DNA of 64,000 nucleotides from Comamonas testosteroni (lineage in GTDB: Bacteria > Pseudomonadota > Gammaproteobacteria > Burkholderiales > Burkholderiaceae_C): positions 32,352 to 96,351 of the forward strand of contig NZ_KZ984456.1 of the NCBI RefSeq assembly GCF_003569915.1. The letters run 5' to 3'. Shown piece after piece: positions 17,661 through 26,348 of the stretch (within the stretch, counting starts at the first letter, position 1; each line of letters starts with the position of its first letter). The translations under genes and the position numbers were made by a program. The notes under the pieces are model-generated. The model saw only the letters and a list, made by a program, of their open reading frames with translations, did not search any database and was not told where the DNA came from.

Positions 17661-18620
17661 TTAGGCCGCTGCCGGGTTGACCTCTACCGAGACATGCACC
17701 AGCTCCTCATGAATTGATAGCAGGGAGCGTATGTAATCTGCGGACAGTGGCGCAGAACCTTGCACGGCGACGATCACCGCGTACTGGTTCTTGCCTACGC
17801 GCCAGACATGTAGGTCGGTGATGGTGGCGGGCAGCGGGCCGTCTGCAATGGCTTCGCGCACTTCTTCGACGACCGGGGCGTCCATTTCCGCATCCAGCAG
17901 CACGCGGCTGCTGTCGCGCAGCAGGCCCAGCGCCCAGCTGGCGACGAGCACGGCACCCACAATGCCCATGACGGGGTCCAGCCAGCCCAGGCCCCAGTAC
18001 ATGCCACCCAGCAGGGCGATGATGGCCATGACGGAGGTGGCTGCATCGGCAACCACATGCATATAGGCGGAGCGCAGATTGAGGTCGCCATGCTCATGTG
18101 CGTGGCCGTGATCGTGGTGCGCATGGTCATGATCGTGGCCGTGATGATGGTGGTGTCCATCCTTGAGCAACCAGGCACAGGCCAGATTGACCAGCAGGCC
18201 GAGCACAGCCACGCCAATGGCTTGCTCGTAATGGATGGCGGCAGGGGAGATCAGCCGCTGCACGGACTCGAACACCATGATGGCCGCAACCAGCAGCAAG
18301 AAGATGGCGCTGGTGTAGCTGGCCAGAACTTCCATCTTCCAGGTGCCAAAGCTAAAGCGGCGGTCCGCCGCGAACTTGCGCGCTGCGGCATAGGCACCTA
18401 CGGACAGGCCCAGCGCCAGCGCGTGGGAACTCATATGCCAGCCATCGGCCAGCAGCGCCATGGAGTTGAAGTAGTAGCCCGCAGAGATCTCGGCCACCAT
18501 CATGACCAGCGTGAGCAGCATGGCGAGCTTGGCGTTTTTCTCTCCCAGCGGGTTGCCTTCGTCAAAGATGTGGGAGTGCTGGCGCGGGTGGCTGGGCTGG
18601 CTGCTGGATAAGGTGGTCAT
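17661..18620 (-). CDS. dmeF: DmeF-like cation diffusion facilitator (Co/Ni efflux)
   Basis: Inner-membrane metal/proton antiporter of 319 residues with six membrane segments. The N-terminus HSHIFDEGNPLGEKN is characteristic of the DmeF branch. Metal-site motifs are D59 with the ADGWHMSSH segment and H188/D192 in HVVADAATS. A strongly histidine- and aspartate-rich cytosolic loop spans residues 156-178. A cytosolic C-terminal domain follows. It diverges from an RcnR-type repressor with an operator between them, which supports cobalt or nickel export. Confidence 0.92.
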   Translation of the reverse strand: MTTLSSSQPSHPRQHSHIFDEGNPLGEKNAKLAMLLTLVMMVAEISAGYYFNSMALLADGWHMSSHALALGLSVGAYAAARKFAADRRFSFGTWKMEVLASYTSAIFLLLVAAIMVFESVQRLISPAAIHYEQAIGVAVLGLLVNLACAWLLKDGHHHHHGHDHDHAHHDHGHAHEHGDLNLRSAYMHVVADAATSVMAIIALLGGMYWGLGWLDPVMGIVGAVLVASWALGLLRDSSRVLLDAEMDAPVVEEVREAIADGPLPATITDLHVWRVGKNQYAVIVAVQGSAPLSADYIRSLLSIHEELVHVSVEVNPAAA

Positions 18621-18643
18621 GGGGCTGCTTTGGATTGATTTTA

Positions 18644-18662
18644 TATACTCTACCCCAGTATA
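18644..18662. promoter_or_regulatory. RcnR/DmeR-type operator in the dmeF-dmeR gap
   Basis: TATACT-CTACCCC-AGTATA is a C-tract flanked by inverted TACT/AGTA ends, the layout described for RcnR-family sites (TACT, G-tract, AGTA). It sits in the 78 bp divergent gap and could control both genes. Confidence 0.75.
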
Positions 18663-18698
18663 TTTGTGGCCAGCAACCAGGCCTTAAAATTGCCACTT

Positions 18699-18974
18699 AT
18701 GTCGCATACAGTTTTGAATAAAAAGCCTTTGCTGGCGCGCATCAGGCGCATCAAGGGACAGACGCAGGCGCTGGAGAACGCGCTCGAAGAAGGGCAGGAA
18801 TGTGCCGTGGTGCTGCAGCAGCTGGCCGCCGTGCGCGGCGCGGTGAACGGCCTGATGCTGGAACTGCTTGAAGGCCATATGCGCGAGCATCTCAGTGATG
18901 CCGATGTGCCCGCCGAGCAGCGCGAGCAGGACCTGGAGCTGGTCGTGAAAGTGCTGCGCTCTTATGTGAAGTAA
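18699..18974 (+). CDS. dmeR: RcnR/DmeR-type metal-sensing repressor
   Basis: All-helical CsoR/RcnR-family repressor of 91 residues. Counting from the ATG at 18699, the Ni/Co ligands of RcnR are all present: H3, C35, H60 and H64. The conserved ARIRRIKGQTQALE segment follows the N-terminus. The upstream in-frame start at 18666 would destroy the N-terminal ligand position, so it is rejected. The gene diverges from the exporter gene dmeF and is expected to repress it until cobalt or nickel binds. Confidence 0.92.
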   Translation: MSHTVLNKKPLLARIRRIKGQTQALENALEEGQECAVVLQQLAAVRGAVNGLMLELLEGHMREHLSDADVPAEQREQDLELVVKVLRSYVK

Positions 18975-18980
18975 TGCGGC

Positions 18981-19787
18981 CTAGCTGGGCAGCTTCAACT
19001 GAATATCGGTCAGCTGCCACGGGCTCATGCGGCTGCCCAGCAAGTCCTTGAAATGCACGGTTTGCGCGGTGATGCCAGACAGGTTTTTGCGCATATATGT
19101 CCACTTGCCCAGCTTGAGTTCGCGGGCATAGTCTTCCCAACTGGTATAGCGCTGCTGCACTTGTTCAACCAAAGGGCGAAGCTGGGATTGGCCCAACTCC
19201 ACAGAGATGGCATCGACTTCGATGGCGCAGAGCAGGGTGTGGATGCGCTCGCACAGGCGCACGATGGAGATGGCCTGTTCTTCGGTTTCGACTTCAGAGT
19301 CTGGTTCGACCCGACCACTGAGCAAGATGGGCAGGGACTGCACAAAGTCCAGTGGTGCATCGGGAGCCAGATTCAGAGCACTGCGCAGATAGTCCAGCCA
19401 GTCCTGCACCTCGTTTTGCGCACGCTGGTATTGATCGGCATGGAGCCTGTGCACCATGTACAGGCCATAGTCATTGAAGCTATCCGTCAGCAGCACGATG
19501 GGCATGTTTAGCCGGTAGCTGCGCAGCGGCTGGGCCATGGCCACGGCCAGCCGCAGCACCGGTGGCTGCTGCTCGACTTCGGCGCGAATCTGCGTATAGG
19601 TTTTTTCGTTGTCTTCTCCCACGCTTTTGGCCGCAAACACCATGATGGCCCAGCCGCCGCCAAACACGGCCGTGCCCAGCACATTGAGCGGCCAGCCGCC
19701 CCAGCGGTGAAAGAGCGCAAAGAGCAGGGCGCAGCCGATGAGGCTGATGACGGTAGCGCGAGCGGTGGACATGGGTTTTTTGCTCAT
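18981..19787 (-). CDS. Membrane-anchored protein of unknown function
   Basis: Protein of 268 residues with two hydrophobic segments at the N-terminus (about 10-28 and 33-53), then a soluble, mostly helical domain (NEVQDWLDYLRSALNL, QAISIVRLCERIHTLLCAIE, WEDYARELKLGKWTYMRKNL). There are no recognisable catalytic or nucleotide-binding motifs and I do not recognise the family. It converges with dmeR and follows the small helical gene 19806-20075 by 18 bases, so the two may be cotranscribed. Confidence 0.75.
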   Translation of the reverse strand: MSKKPMSTARATVISLIGCALLFALFHRWGGWPLNVLGTAVFGGGWAIMVFAAKSVGEDNEKTYTQIRAEVEQQPPVLRLAVAMAQPLRSYRLNMPIVLLTDSFNDYGLYMVHRLHADQYQRAQNEVQDWLDYLRSALNLAPDAPLDFVQSLPILLSGRVEPDSEVETEEQAISIVRLCERIHTLLCAIEVDAISVELGQSQLRPLVEQVQQRYTSWEDYARELKLGKWTYMRKNLSGITAQTVHFKDLLGSRMSPWQLTDIQLKLPS

Positions 19788-19805
19788 CGCGCCTTCCTTG
19801 GTGTC

Positions 19806-20075
19806 TCAGCAGTGCTGCTTCATGGCCTTGATGGCGGGCAGAACCACGGGGTGCGCAGCAACCCAGTGGCAGCCCAGAAATGCGGCAATCGTGCGCCCTT
19901 GCAGCAGTTGGGACAAGCGGTCCTGCGCGGCGGCTTGCAGCAGCTCATGGGCCTGGTTCATGGCGTGTTCGCTAGCTGCTGCGCAAGGCTCACCCAGCTC
20001 GGCCGTCCATTCCTTCTGAATGGCCGAGATGAGCTGCCCGGCAGCAGCTTCAAGCGGCGTGCGCTGGCGTGGCAT
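19806..20075 (-). CDS. Small helical protein of unknown function
   Basis: Predicted 89-residue soluble helical protein rich in alanine and glutamine (PLEAAAGQLISAIQKEWTAE, EHAMNQAHELLQAAAQ). The start at 20075 (MPRQRTPLEAAAGQ) is chosen because codons further upstream fall in a family B repeat. It lies between tamB and the membrane protein gene 18981-19787, on the same strand as both. No domain is recognised. Confidence 0.65.
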   Translation of the reverse strand: MPRQRTPLEAAAGQLISAIQKEWTAELGEPCAAASEHAMNQAHELLQAAAQDRLSQLLQGRTIAAFLGCHWVAAHPVVLPAIKAMKQHC

Positions 20076-20088
20076 GGTGAAATTGAAT

Positions 20089-20140
20089 ATCAAAATTGAT
20101 AGCTGCTTGCCTATATTCAATAAGGACTAGAGGCATGTTT
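20089..20140 (+). repeat. Short interspersed repeat (family B), copy 3
   Basis: ATCAAAATTGATAGCTGCTT followed by GGACTAGAGGCATGTTTAG is the clearest copy of the family. It abuts the tamB stop codon, whose TAA shares its last two bases. Confidence 0.75.
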
Positions 20141-23100
20141 AGTCTTTACGCAAGGTGTAGACCAGGTCCAGTGCACTGGTCATGCCGGTCTGGGCGCGCA
20201 GGGTGACGTTGCGCGAGAGGTCGTAGAAGATGTAGATCAACCCCATGGCCCCGGACAGGCTTTGCTCATAGGTCAGGTACAGCTTGTCCGACAGGCGCTT
20301 GCCCATGGTCAGCGCGGCGCCGGCCGTGCTGCCGTCGCCGCCGCCCTTGAAGCCGACTTCGTCCAGCCCCAGGCTGCCTGCAATCTTGCCGCTGCTGCTG
20401 TTGCCGCCTGCCAGCAAGGCCATGGCGGCCTGCTGCAGCATGGCACTGCTGCCACCGCCCTGGGCCGGGTCGCGGCCCATGACGACCCAGGAGAGCTTTT
20501 CCGCATCCGGCAGGTCGGGGTCGGAGTACAGCAGCACGCGAGGTGCGCTGGCTGTGCCCAGCACCTGCACACCGGCTTTGACGGCGATGTTGGGGCGCAG
20601 CGCCAGAATGTCCAGCGATGGGTTGTTATAGGGGCCGTTGAAGCGGATCAGCCCGTTTTCCACATTCAGCGACTGGCCCCAGGCGCGGTAGCGGCCTTGC
20701 TCGGTGCGGATTTCGCCCGTCACGCTGGGCGGCCCGCCAACGTAGTTGGCACCCTTGACCTCCAACTCGCCGAGCAGGCGCGTGTTGATGCCATAGCCCT
20801 GCAGCGCAAAGTCGCGGCCCAGATTGAGCTTGACGAGTATGTCGGGGACCTTGCGCGGTGTGGCGCGGGCCTGCTCCTTGCGGGCCGTGCGCTCGGCGCG
20901 CTGGCGCTCTTCTTCCTCGGCCTTGCGCGAAGCCGCGGAGTGCACGACCACGTCCTTGTCCAGTGAGGGCGCAGACTCCTCGGGCAGGATGATGGAGGCG
21001 CGGTCCACCGTCAGGTCGCCACGCAGCGTGAACTGGCCTTGCTCCAGCCGGGCCTGCATATCGCCGGAGACGCTGACTTGCCGATCGGCGCGCACCAGCA
21101 CCTGCAGCTTGCGGGCCTTGGCCTGCAGATTCATGCTCAGCCCGCTTTCACTGCTCTGGCCGGGCGGTGTGAACTGGGCATAGCCCGTGCCGGTCAGCGT
21201 GCCGCCATCCTCAGGCGCAGCCGTCAGATTGCCGCTGTAGCCCAGAATGCGCGCGCGGCTGCCTTTGCCGCCGCGGATGCGCAGCTCGGTAATGTCCAGC
21301 CGTGTGCCCTGCAATTTGGCGCGCAGGATGCCGTTTTGCAGATCGATGCCGTCGAGCAGCGACTGAATGCTCAGCTCGTCGGCATTGATATTGCCCTGCC
21401 AATTGGGGTTGGCCAGCGTGCCACCGATGGTGGCATCGGCCGCCAGCGTGCCCTTGACACGCCAGCCCGGCGGGGCAAACAGCGCCCAGAGGCCGATGTC
21501 GGGCATTCTGGCGTGCAACTGGCCGGACAGGGGCGCAGTATCCGGCAACGACCATCCACCTTGCTGGTAGCTGAGCTGGGTGCGCAAATCGGCATTGATG
21601 GTGCCCGCGCGCTCGCTGTCCCAGATCAGCTTGGCGGTGACCTGGCTGCCCTGTGCCTGCACGTTCAGGCGCACGTCCTTGATGCGCGTGCGCATGCCCG
21701 TGCCATTGATGGTGCGGGTTCGCGTGCCGCCTGCGCGGGTGGCCGTGGGGCCGATGGTCTGGATGACCGTGGTGCCGTTGCCGCCGTCATCGACGGCCAG
21801 ACGCAGATCACCAGCGGCCCGCTCTATGGTCAGGTCGGCCTTGAGGTCCTTACCCAGCGTGTCCAGATTCCAGCGGCCATTGAAGCTCAGATCGCCGGAC
21901 AAGCCCGCAGCGGCCAGCGGCGGATCATCATCGCCGACCGCGAAAGCATCCACCCAGGCCAGGGCCAGACCTTGGGCCTTGCCGCTGGAGCGCACGCCCC
22001 ACTGGGCATTGCCAAGCCGTGTGACGGTGCTTTCATCCCAGGACAGCAGCACGGGGGCCAGTGGCTCGCTGCTGGTGCGGCGCAGGCTCTGGCTGGGCGG
22101 CTTGACCTGCAGGCTGCCCGGGCTGAGTTTGTAGACCGTGCTCAGCACCGTGCTGCCGCTGGTGCGCTGGCTGATCTGCACGGGTGCGCCGGGCACCAGC
22201 TCAAGCCCCCAGGGGCCGGGCTTGTCCTTGCCGGGCTTGAGCGTGGCTTGCAGCTTCTCCAGTGTGGCTTGCCAGTCCAGCGGCGCCGCGCCTCGGCCAC
22301 CGGCAAGGCCGGCCTGCAGGGCGGTGTCCAGCTGCACGCTCTGACCCGCCTGCTGCGCTTGGGCGGTCAGGGTGATATTGGCGTTTTCGGGGCTGCCTTT
22401 GAGGGCGAGCTGCAGCGTGGGCATGACGATGGCCTTGTCCGCCGCCGTGCCTGCGGGCTGGTAGCGGATTTTCTCGCCCTGCACCTGGGCATTGATGCGC
22501 AGGCCGCTGGCAGGAATCTGCGCGCCATGGGCGGCGCTCAGGCGCTTGAGCAGGTTTTCCCAGCCGCCATCGAGCTGCAGTTGAGCATTGGCAGAGCCAT
22601 CCAGCCGGGCACCGCCCAGCGGGTCTTTGAGGCCCGGCAGCTTGCGCAGCCACTGCGCCAGTGTGTTCAGCGATGACAGCTGCAAGCTGCTGTGCGCGTT
22701 GCCACTCGTGGGGCCCATTTCGCCGCGCAGGTCCAGCTTGGCTCCGGGGGCATCGGCCTTGAGTATGGTCTTGGCCTGCCGGGTTTCGGTGTTGAACTCC
22801 AGCACCTGGGCGTTGATGCGCGCCTGCAGCGCTTCGATATCCAGCTTTTCCAGCTGCAGCAGCGGCGCATGCCACTGGCCCTTGGCAGCCAGAGTCTGGA
22901 TGCGCAGGGCATTGGCTGCACCCGAGCCTGCGGCCTTCAGGTCCATATTGAACGCGATGATGGGCGCGGGCGCTGGGCCAGCCGATCCATCGGCGTGGAT
23001 TGGCAGGGGCGCGGGCTCGGTGCGGGCGGTGATGCTGCCACGCAGCGGGGCGGCTTCCAGGGTGCTGTAGATGTCGGCGGGGTTGAGCTGATCCACATCG

Positions 23101-24434
23101 ACCTGGCCGCCGAAGTTGAGGTTGCCCGGATTCCCGTCCGAGAAGAAATTGCCGCTGAGCTTGACCGAGCCTTTGCCGATGTCGATCTGGGAGTCGGAAA
23201 CCCGCCACTGCCCACCATACAGATTGGCCTGAACCTGCAACTGGCGCACGGGCAGGCGCTGCTTGTCCCAGGGGCCGGGCAGGGCGTTGCGGAAGTTGGC
23301 GCTCAGATCCATCGTGGGCTGCGCATAGGGCGGCGGGGTGGGCTCACCCACGGCGCTGGCAGAGTCCGCCACGGCAGCCGCACCCGGGGCGGCCTTGAGT
23401 TCACCGGTCAGCAAGGTGCGCGGGCCTTGCGGCCAGAAGGCGGCCACATCCACGTTCTTGAGCATGGCATCGGCGGACAGCAGCGGCTGATCCTGCCAGG
23501 GCATGATGCTGGCCCGGATATCCGCCAGAACCAGTTGCTCTTCTTTTGGTAGCTGCTTGCGCTTATTTTTGCTGGACTCGGGGGTGTTTTGATCTGAATC
23601 CTTGATCTGCGCCTCTGCATGGGCCCGGATTTGCAGCTTGGCAGCTTTTGTCGCCAGCGTGCCTTCCACCTGCGCATTGGCCAGTACCTTGATCAGGTCG
23701 GCGGCCTTGCCATCCTTGGCCTGCAAGGGGTTGGGGGTCTGCAGCTCGCCTTGCAGCTCGGCCTTGAGCTGCATGGGGGCGGCACCTTGCAGGCGCGCAA
23801 ACAGCTGGTAGTCACCGTCGGCCACCAGCAGGCGGTTGATCTGCAATTCGTGATGAGTGCCGGTGTATTCGTAAACGCCGGTCAGCTCCTGCACAGCTAC
23901 TTCAGGCGGGCCTTGCCAGTGGATCTGATCGACCTTGAAGGGCAGCTCGATCTTCACGGGCAGCGTCAGCGACTGCAGCGGCTCGCTGGGTTTTTTGTCG
24001 GGGTCTGGCGTGCTGGCGATATTGACTTCGGCGATATGCACCGTACCCAGCTTGAGTGCACGCGAGAAGACCAGCGGGCGGAATTGCCAGCCGATTTTTG
24101 CGTCCTTGACTTCGACCTTCATGGTCGGGCTTTGCCATTGCAGCCAGCCGATATGGCCGCCGTTCTTGACGCTGCCGGTCACATCCTTGGCCACCAGCGT
24201 CTGGTCGGCAGGCATCCAGCCCGCCACGCGCCTGAGCGTGTGGTTCAGCGAGTCATCGCGGCCAATCCACCACAGCAGGCCTGCCACGGCCATGACCAGC
24301 ACCAGCACCAGCGCGCCCAGCGTCCAGCCGATGGCGCGCAGCCAGCGGCGGCGCTTTCGGGTGGGCTGCGCAGTGGCAGGCTGCGCGGTGGCGGGCGCGG
24401 CGTCAGATGGTTTGCGTATTTCTTGTTCTGCCAT
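20139..24434 (-). CDS. tamB: Translocation and assembly module subunit TamB (AsmA/DUF490 family)
   Basis: Very long inner-membrane-anchored periplasmic protein (1431 residues) that bridges to the outer membrane, with roles in outer-membrane protein insertion and phospholipid transport. A single membrane anchor lies near residues 33-55. The body is repetitive beta-strand sequence as in AsmA-like bridges, and the conserved C-terminal TamB domain shows GELEVKGANYVGGPPSVTGE, LSWVVMGRDP and YLTYEQSLSG. It follows tamA by two bases. Residues about 281-298 (SKNKRKQ region) derive from a family B repeat that stayed in frame. Confidence 0.95.
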   Translation of the reverse strand: MAEQEIRKPSDAAPATAQPATAQPTRKRRRWLRAIGWTLGALVLVLVMAVAGLLWWIGRDDSLNHTLRRVAGWMPADQTLVAKDVTGSVKNGGHIGWLQWQSPTMKVEVKDAKIGWQFRPLVFSRALKLGTVHIAEVNIASTPDPDKKPSEPLQSLTLPVKIELPFKVDQIHWQGPPEVAVQELTGVYEYTGTHHELQINRLLVADGDYQLFARLQGAAPMQLKAELQGELQTPNPLQAKDGKAADLIKVLANAQVEGTLATKAAKLQIRAHAEAQIKDSDQNTPESSKNKRKQLPKEEQLVLADIRASIMPWQDQPLLSADAMLKNVDVAAFWPQGPRTLLTGELKAAPGAAAVADSASAVGEPTPPPYAQPTMDLSANFRNALPGPWDKQRLPVRQLQVQANLYGGQWRVSDSQIDIGKGSVKLSGNFFSDGNPGNLNFGGQVDVDQLNPADIYSTLEAAPLRGSITARTEPAPLPIHADGSAGPAPAPIIAFNMDLKAAGSGAANALRIQTLAAKGQWHAPLLQLEKLDIEALQARINAQVLEFNTETRQAKTILKADAPGAKLDLRGEMGPTSGNAHSSLQLSSLNTLAQWLRKLPGLKDPLGGARLDGSANAQLQLDGGWENLLKRLSAAHGAQIPASGLRINAQVQGEKIRYQPAGTAADKAIVMPTLQLALKGSPENANITLTAQAQQAGQSVQLDTALQAGLAGGRGAAPLDWQATLEKLQATLKPGKDKPGPWGLELVPGAPVQISQRTSGSTVLSTVYKLSPGSLQVKPPSQSLRRTSSEPLAPVLLSWDESTVTRLGNAQWGVRSSGKAQGLALAWVDAFAVGDDDPPLAAAGLSGDLSFNGRWNLDTLGKDLKADLTIERAAGDLRLAVDDGGNGTTVIQTIGPTATRAGGTRTRTINGTGMRTRIKDVRLNVQAQGSQVTAKLIWDSERAGTINADLRTQLSYQQGGWSLPDTAPLSGQLHARMPDIGLWALFAPPGWRVKGTLAADATIGGTLANPNWQGNINADELSIQSLLDGIDLQNGILRAKLQGTRLDITELRIRGGKGSRARILGYSGNLTAAPEDGGTLTGTGYAQFTPPGQSSESGLSMNLQAKARKLQVLVRADRQVSVSGDMQARLEQGQFTLRGDLTVDRASIILPEESAPSLDKDVVVHSAASRKAEEEERQRAERTARKEQARATPRKVPDILVKLNLGRDFALQGYGINTRLLGELEVKGANYVGGPPSVTGEIRTEQGRYRAWGQSLNVENGLIRFNGPYNNPSLDILALRPNIAVKAGVQVLGTASAPRVLLYSDPDLPDAEKLSWVVMGRDPAQGGGSSAMLQQAAMALLAGGNSSSGKIAGSLGLDEVGFKGGGDGSTAGAALTMGKRLSDKLYLTYEQSLSGAMGLIYIFYDLSRNVTLRAQTGMTSALDLVYTLRKD
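23542..23592 (+). repeat. Short interspersed repeat (family B), copy 4, inside tamB
   Basis: TTGGTAGCTGCTTGCGCTTA and then GCTGGACTCGGGGGTGTTTT match the order of blocks in copy 3. It sits in the coding sequence of tamB without disturbing the frame and encodes the lysine-rich residues 281-298. Confidence 0.6.
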
Positions 24435-24436
24435 GC

Positions 24437-26344
24437 TTAAAACGTAAAGCCCAGACGGAAGTGCAGGCGCAGGTTCTTTTCCTGAAGGCCGTAGGCGATA
24501 TCGGCCTGAATCGGGCCGACCGGGCTTTTCCAGCGCAGGCCCGTGCCCACGCCTACGCGCATGTACATGCGGTTGGGGTCATCGCCTACCGTGCCCGCGT
24601 CGATGAAGGTGGCGTGCTCGAAGTCCTGCGAGTTGCCCTTGAGGGTGATCGGGCGCTGGTACTCCAGGCTGCCCATGGCCATGTAGCGCCCGGCGATGAC
24701 GCGCCTGTTTTCGGTACGCGCGCCAATGGTCTGGTAGCCATAGCCGCGCACGGTGTTGTCGCCACCGGTCAGGAACATGATGGTGGTGGGCAGCTCCACA
24801 TCTTTCTTGGCAATGACGGCACCTGCGTTGACCTTGAACTGCAGGCGGCTGTAGCGCAGTGTCTCTTCATCGCGCTTGCCAAGCTGCAGCAGGTACATCC
24901 AGCGGCCGGTGAGGCGGCCAAAGGGCGTTTTTTGCGGGTTCAGCGTCGTGCCCGCTCCGGCTTCCAGGGCCAGGCCATAGCCCTTGGTAGGGGCCAGGTT
25001 GTTGTCGAAGTAGCGCGACGTCCAGCCATAGTTGGCCAGCAGCGATGAGGCGCCGGGCGGTGCGCCTTCGCCCTGGGTCTTGGCGTAGTCGTACTGCAGG
25101 TAATAGTTGCGCTCGATGTGCTCTTCGGCCTTGGAGCGGCCAAAGCGCAGCTGCGCGCTGTTGGTGTCGAAGTCACCGGTTGGCGCTCGTTCGAGCTTGC
25201 CACCTGCAAACCAGCGCCACAGGTCTTCGCCGGGCAGGCCCACGAGCTGGGTGGAAATCATCGGGTTCTTGCGGTCCAGCTGCAGCTTGGTGACCGCGCG
25301 CCAGTCCAGCCCCGGCACCTTGTTGTAGATATGGTCGATGGACAGGCGCGGGCCGGTGTCGGTGCTCACGCCCACACCAAACACCCATTTCTGCATCTTG
25401 GCTTCGCGCACTCTGGCGATCACGGGCGAGGTGACTTCGGCCCCCTGGCTCTTGATGTCCTGGTCGAGCTTTTGCTCGGACTCGCCCTGCGTGGGCGCAT
25501 CCGCCAGCGTCAGAAACACCGAGTCGTAATAGCCGCTGCTGACCAGACGCTGCTGCGCATCCAGCATGCTTTGCTGGTTGTACTCCTTGCCCTCGGGCAG
25601 GCGGCCGATGCGCGCCGTGCCCACGGGGTCATAGCGCTCGGCACCCTCGATCTTCAGGGGGCCGAACGTGTAGGCCGGGCCCGGGTCGTAAGTGACGTTG
25701 ACATTGGCTTTGCTGGTGTCGGCATCGATGTCGGCCAGGCTGGTGTCGATGCGTGCCAGCGGGTAGCGGCGCTGCTGCAGCTCGCGCAGGCCGCCGCTTT
25801 TGGCGCGGCTCCAGGCGGATTGCGAAAACTGCTCTCCGGGCTTGAGCGGCCAGGTGTCTTCAATCTGCTGGCGCTGGGCCGCACCGAGAGGGTCATGGGC
25901 GTTGATGCCGGTAAAGCGCACCTGCGACTGATCGATCATGGTGGCCGGGCCGGGGTTGACCTTGACGACGACCTTGCGCGGCTCCGCCGCTTCGGGCGTG
26001 TCGGTCAGCTCCACGGTCACCGTGGGGCTGAAATAGCCCAGCGTGCCGATCAGCTCGCGCACATTGGCGTCGGTGGCCCCCAGCAGGCGCGTCAGCTCGC
26101 GCCGCTGCATATCGGGCTGGTAGCGAAAGCGGCGCAGCTCAAGATGGGTTTCCAGCAGTTCGCGGATTTCCTTGGGGGCATCGACTTCGAGTGAAAAAGC
26201 GGGCGGGCCGCTGGTGTCGATGCCCATGGCTTCGACTTCTTTGTCTTTGGGCGATAAAAGGCTGCAGCCGCTGAGCAGTAAGGCGGCTCCCAAAAGCAAA
26301 GCCGGCCTCAGGGCCGGCTTCTTCGAGGGCAATGTCTGGGGCAT
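24437..26344 (-). CDS. tamA: Outer-membrane assembly protein TamA (BamA/Omp85 family)
   Basis: Outer-membrane subunit of the TAM complex, 635 residues. Periplasmic POTRA domains (about 50-290) precede a C-terminal 16-strand barrel (about 300-635) with the Omp85 motif VRGYGYQTIGAR (about 535) and a terminal LHFRLGFTF strand. The N-terminus has the lipobox-like LLLSGCSLL (cysteine at about 26), which predicts lipidation instead of normal signal cleavage. It lies between the VWA gene (four bases) and tamB (two bases) on one strand, so the three are probably one operon. Confidence 0.93.
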   Translation of the reverse strand: MPQTLPSKKPALRPALLLGAALLLSGCSLLSPKDKEVEAMGIDTSGPPAFSLEVDAPKEIRELLETHLELRRFRYQPDMQRRELTRLLGATDANVRELIGTLGYFSPTVTVELTDTPEAAEPRKVVVKVNPGPATMIDQSQVRFTGINAHDPLGAAQRQQIEDTWPLKPGEQFSQSAWSRAKSGGLRELQQRRYPLARIDTSLADIDADTSKANVNVTYDPGPAYTFGPLKIEGAERYDPVGTARIGRLPEGKEYNQQSMLDAQQRLVSSGYYDSVFLTLADAPTQGESEQKLDQDIKSQGAEVTSPVIARVREAKMQKWVFGVGVSTDTGPRLSIDHIYNKVPGLDWRAVTKLQLDRKNPMISTQLVGLPGEDLWRWFAGGKLERAPTGDFDTNSAQLRFGRSKAEEHIERNYYLQYDYAKTQGEGAPPGASSLLANYGWTSRYFDNNLAPTKGYGLALEAGAGTTLNPQKTPFGRLTGRWMYLLQLGKRDEETLRYSRLQFKVNAGAVIAKKDVELPTTIMFLTGGDNTVRGYGYQTIGARTENRRVIAGRYMAMGSLEYQRPITLKGNSQDFEHATFIDAGTVGDDPNRMYMRVGVGTGLRWKSPVGPIQADIAYGLQEKNLRLHFRLGFTF

Positions 26345-26348
26345 CGCC

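Noticed and set aside
21039..22676. 545-codon open frame antisense to tamB
   Set aside because: Alanine/glutamine/glycine-rich composition typical of an antisense frame in a GC-rich gene; no start signal.
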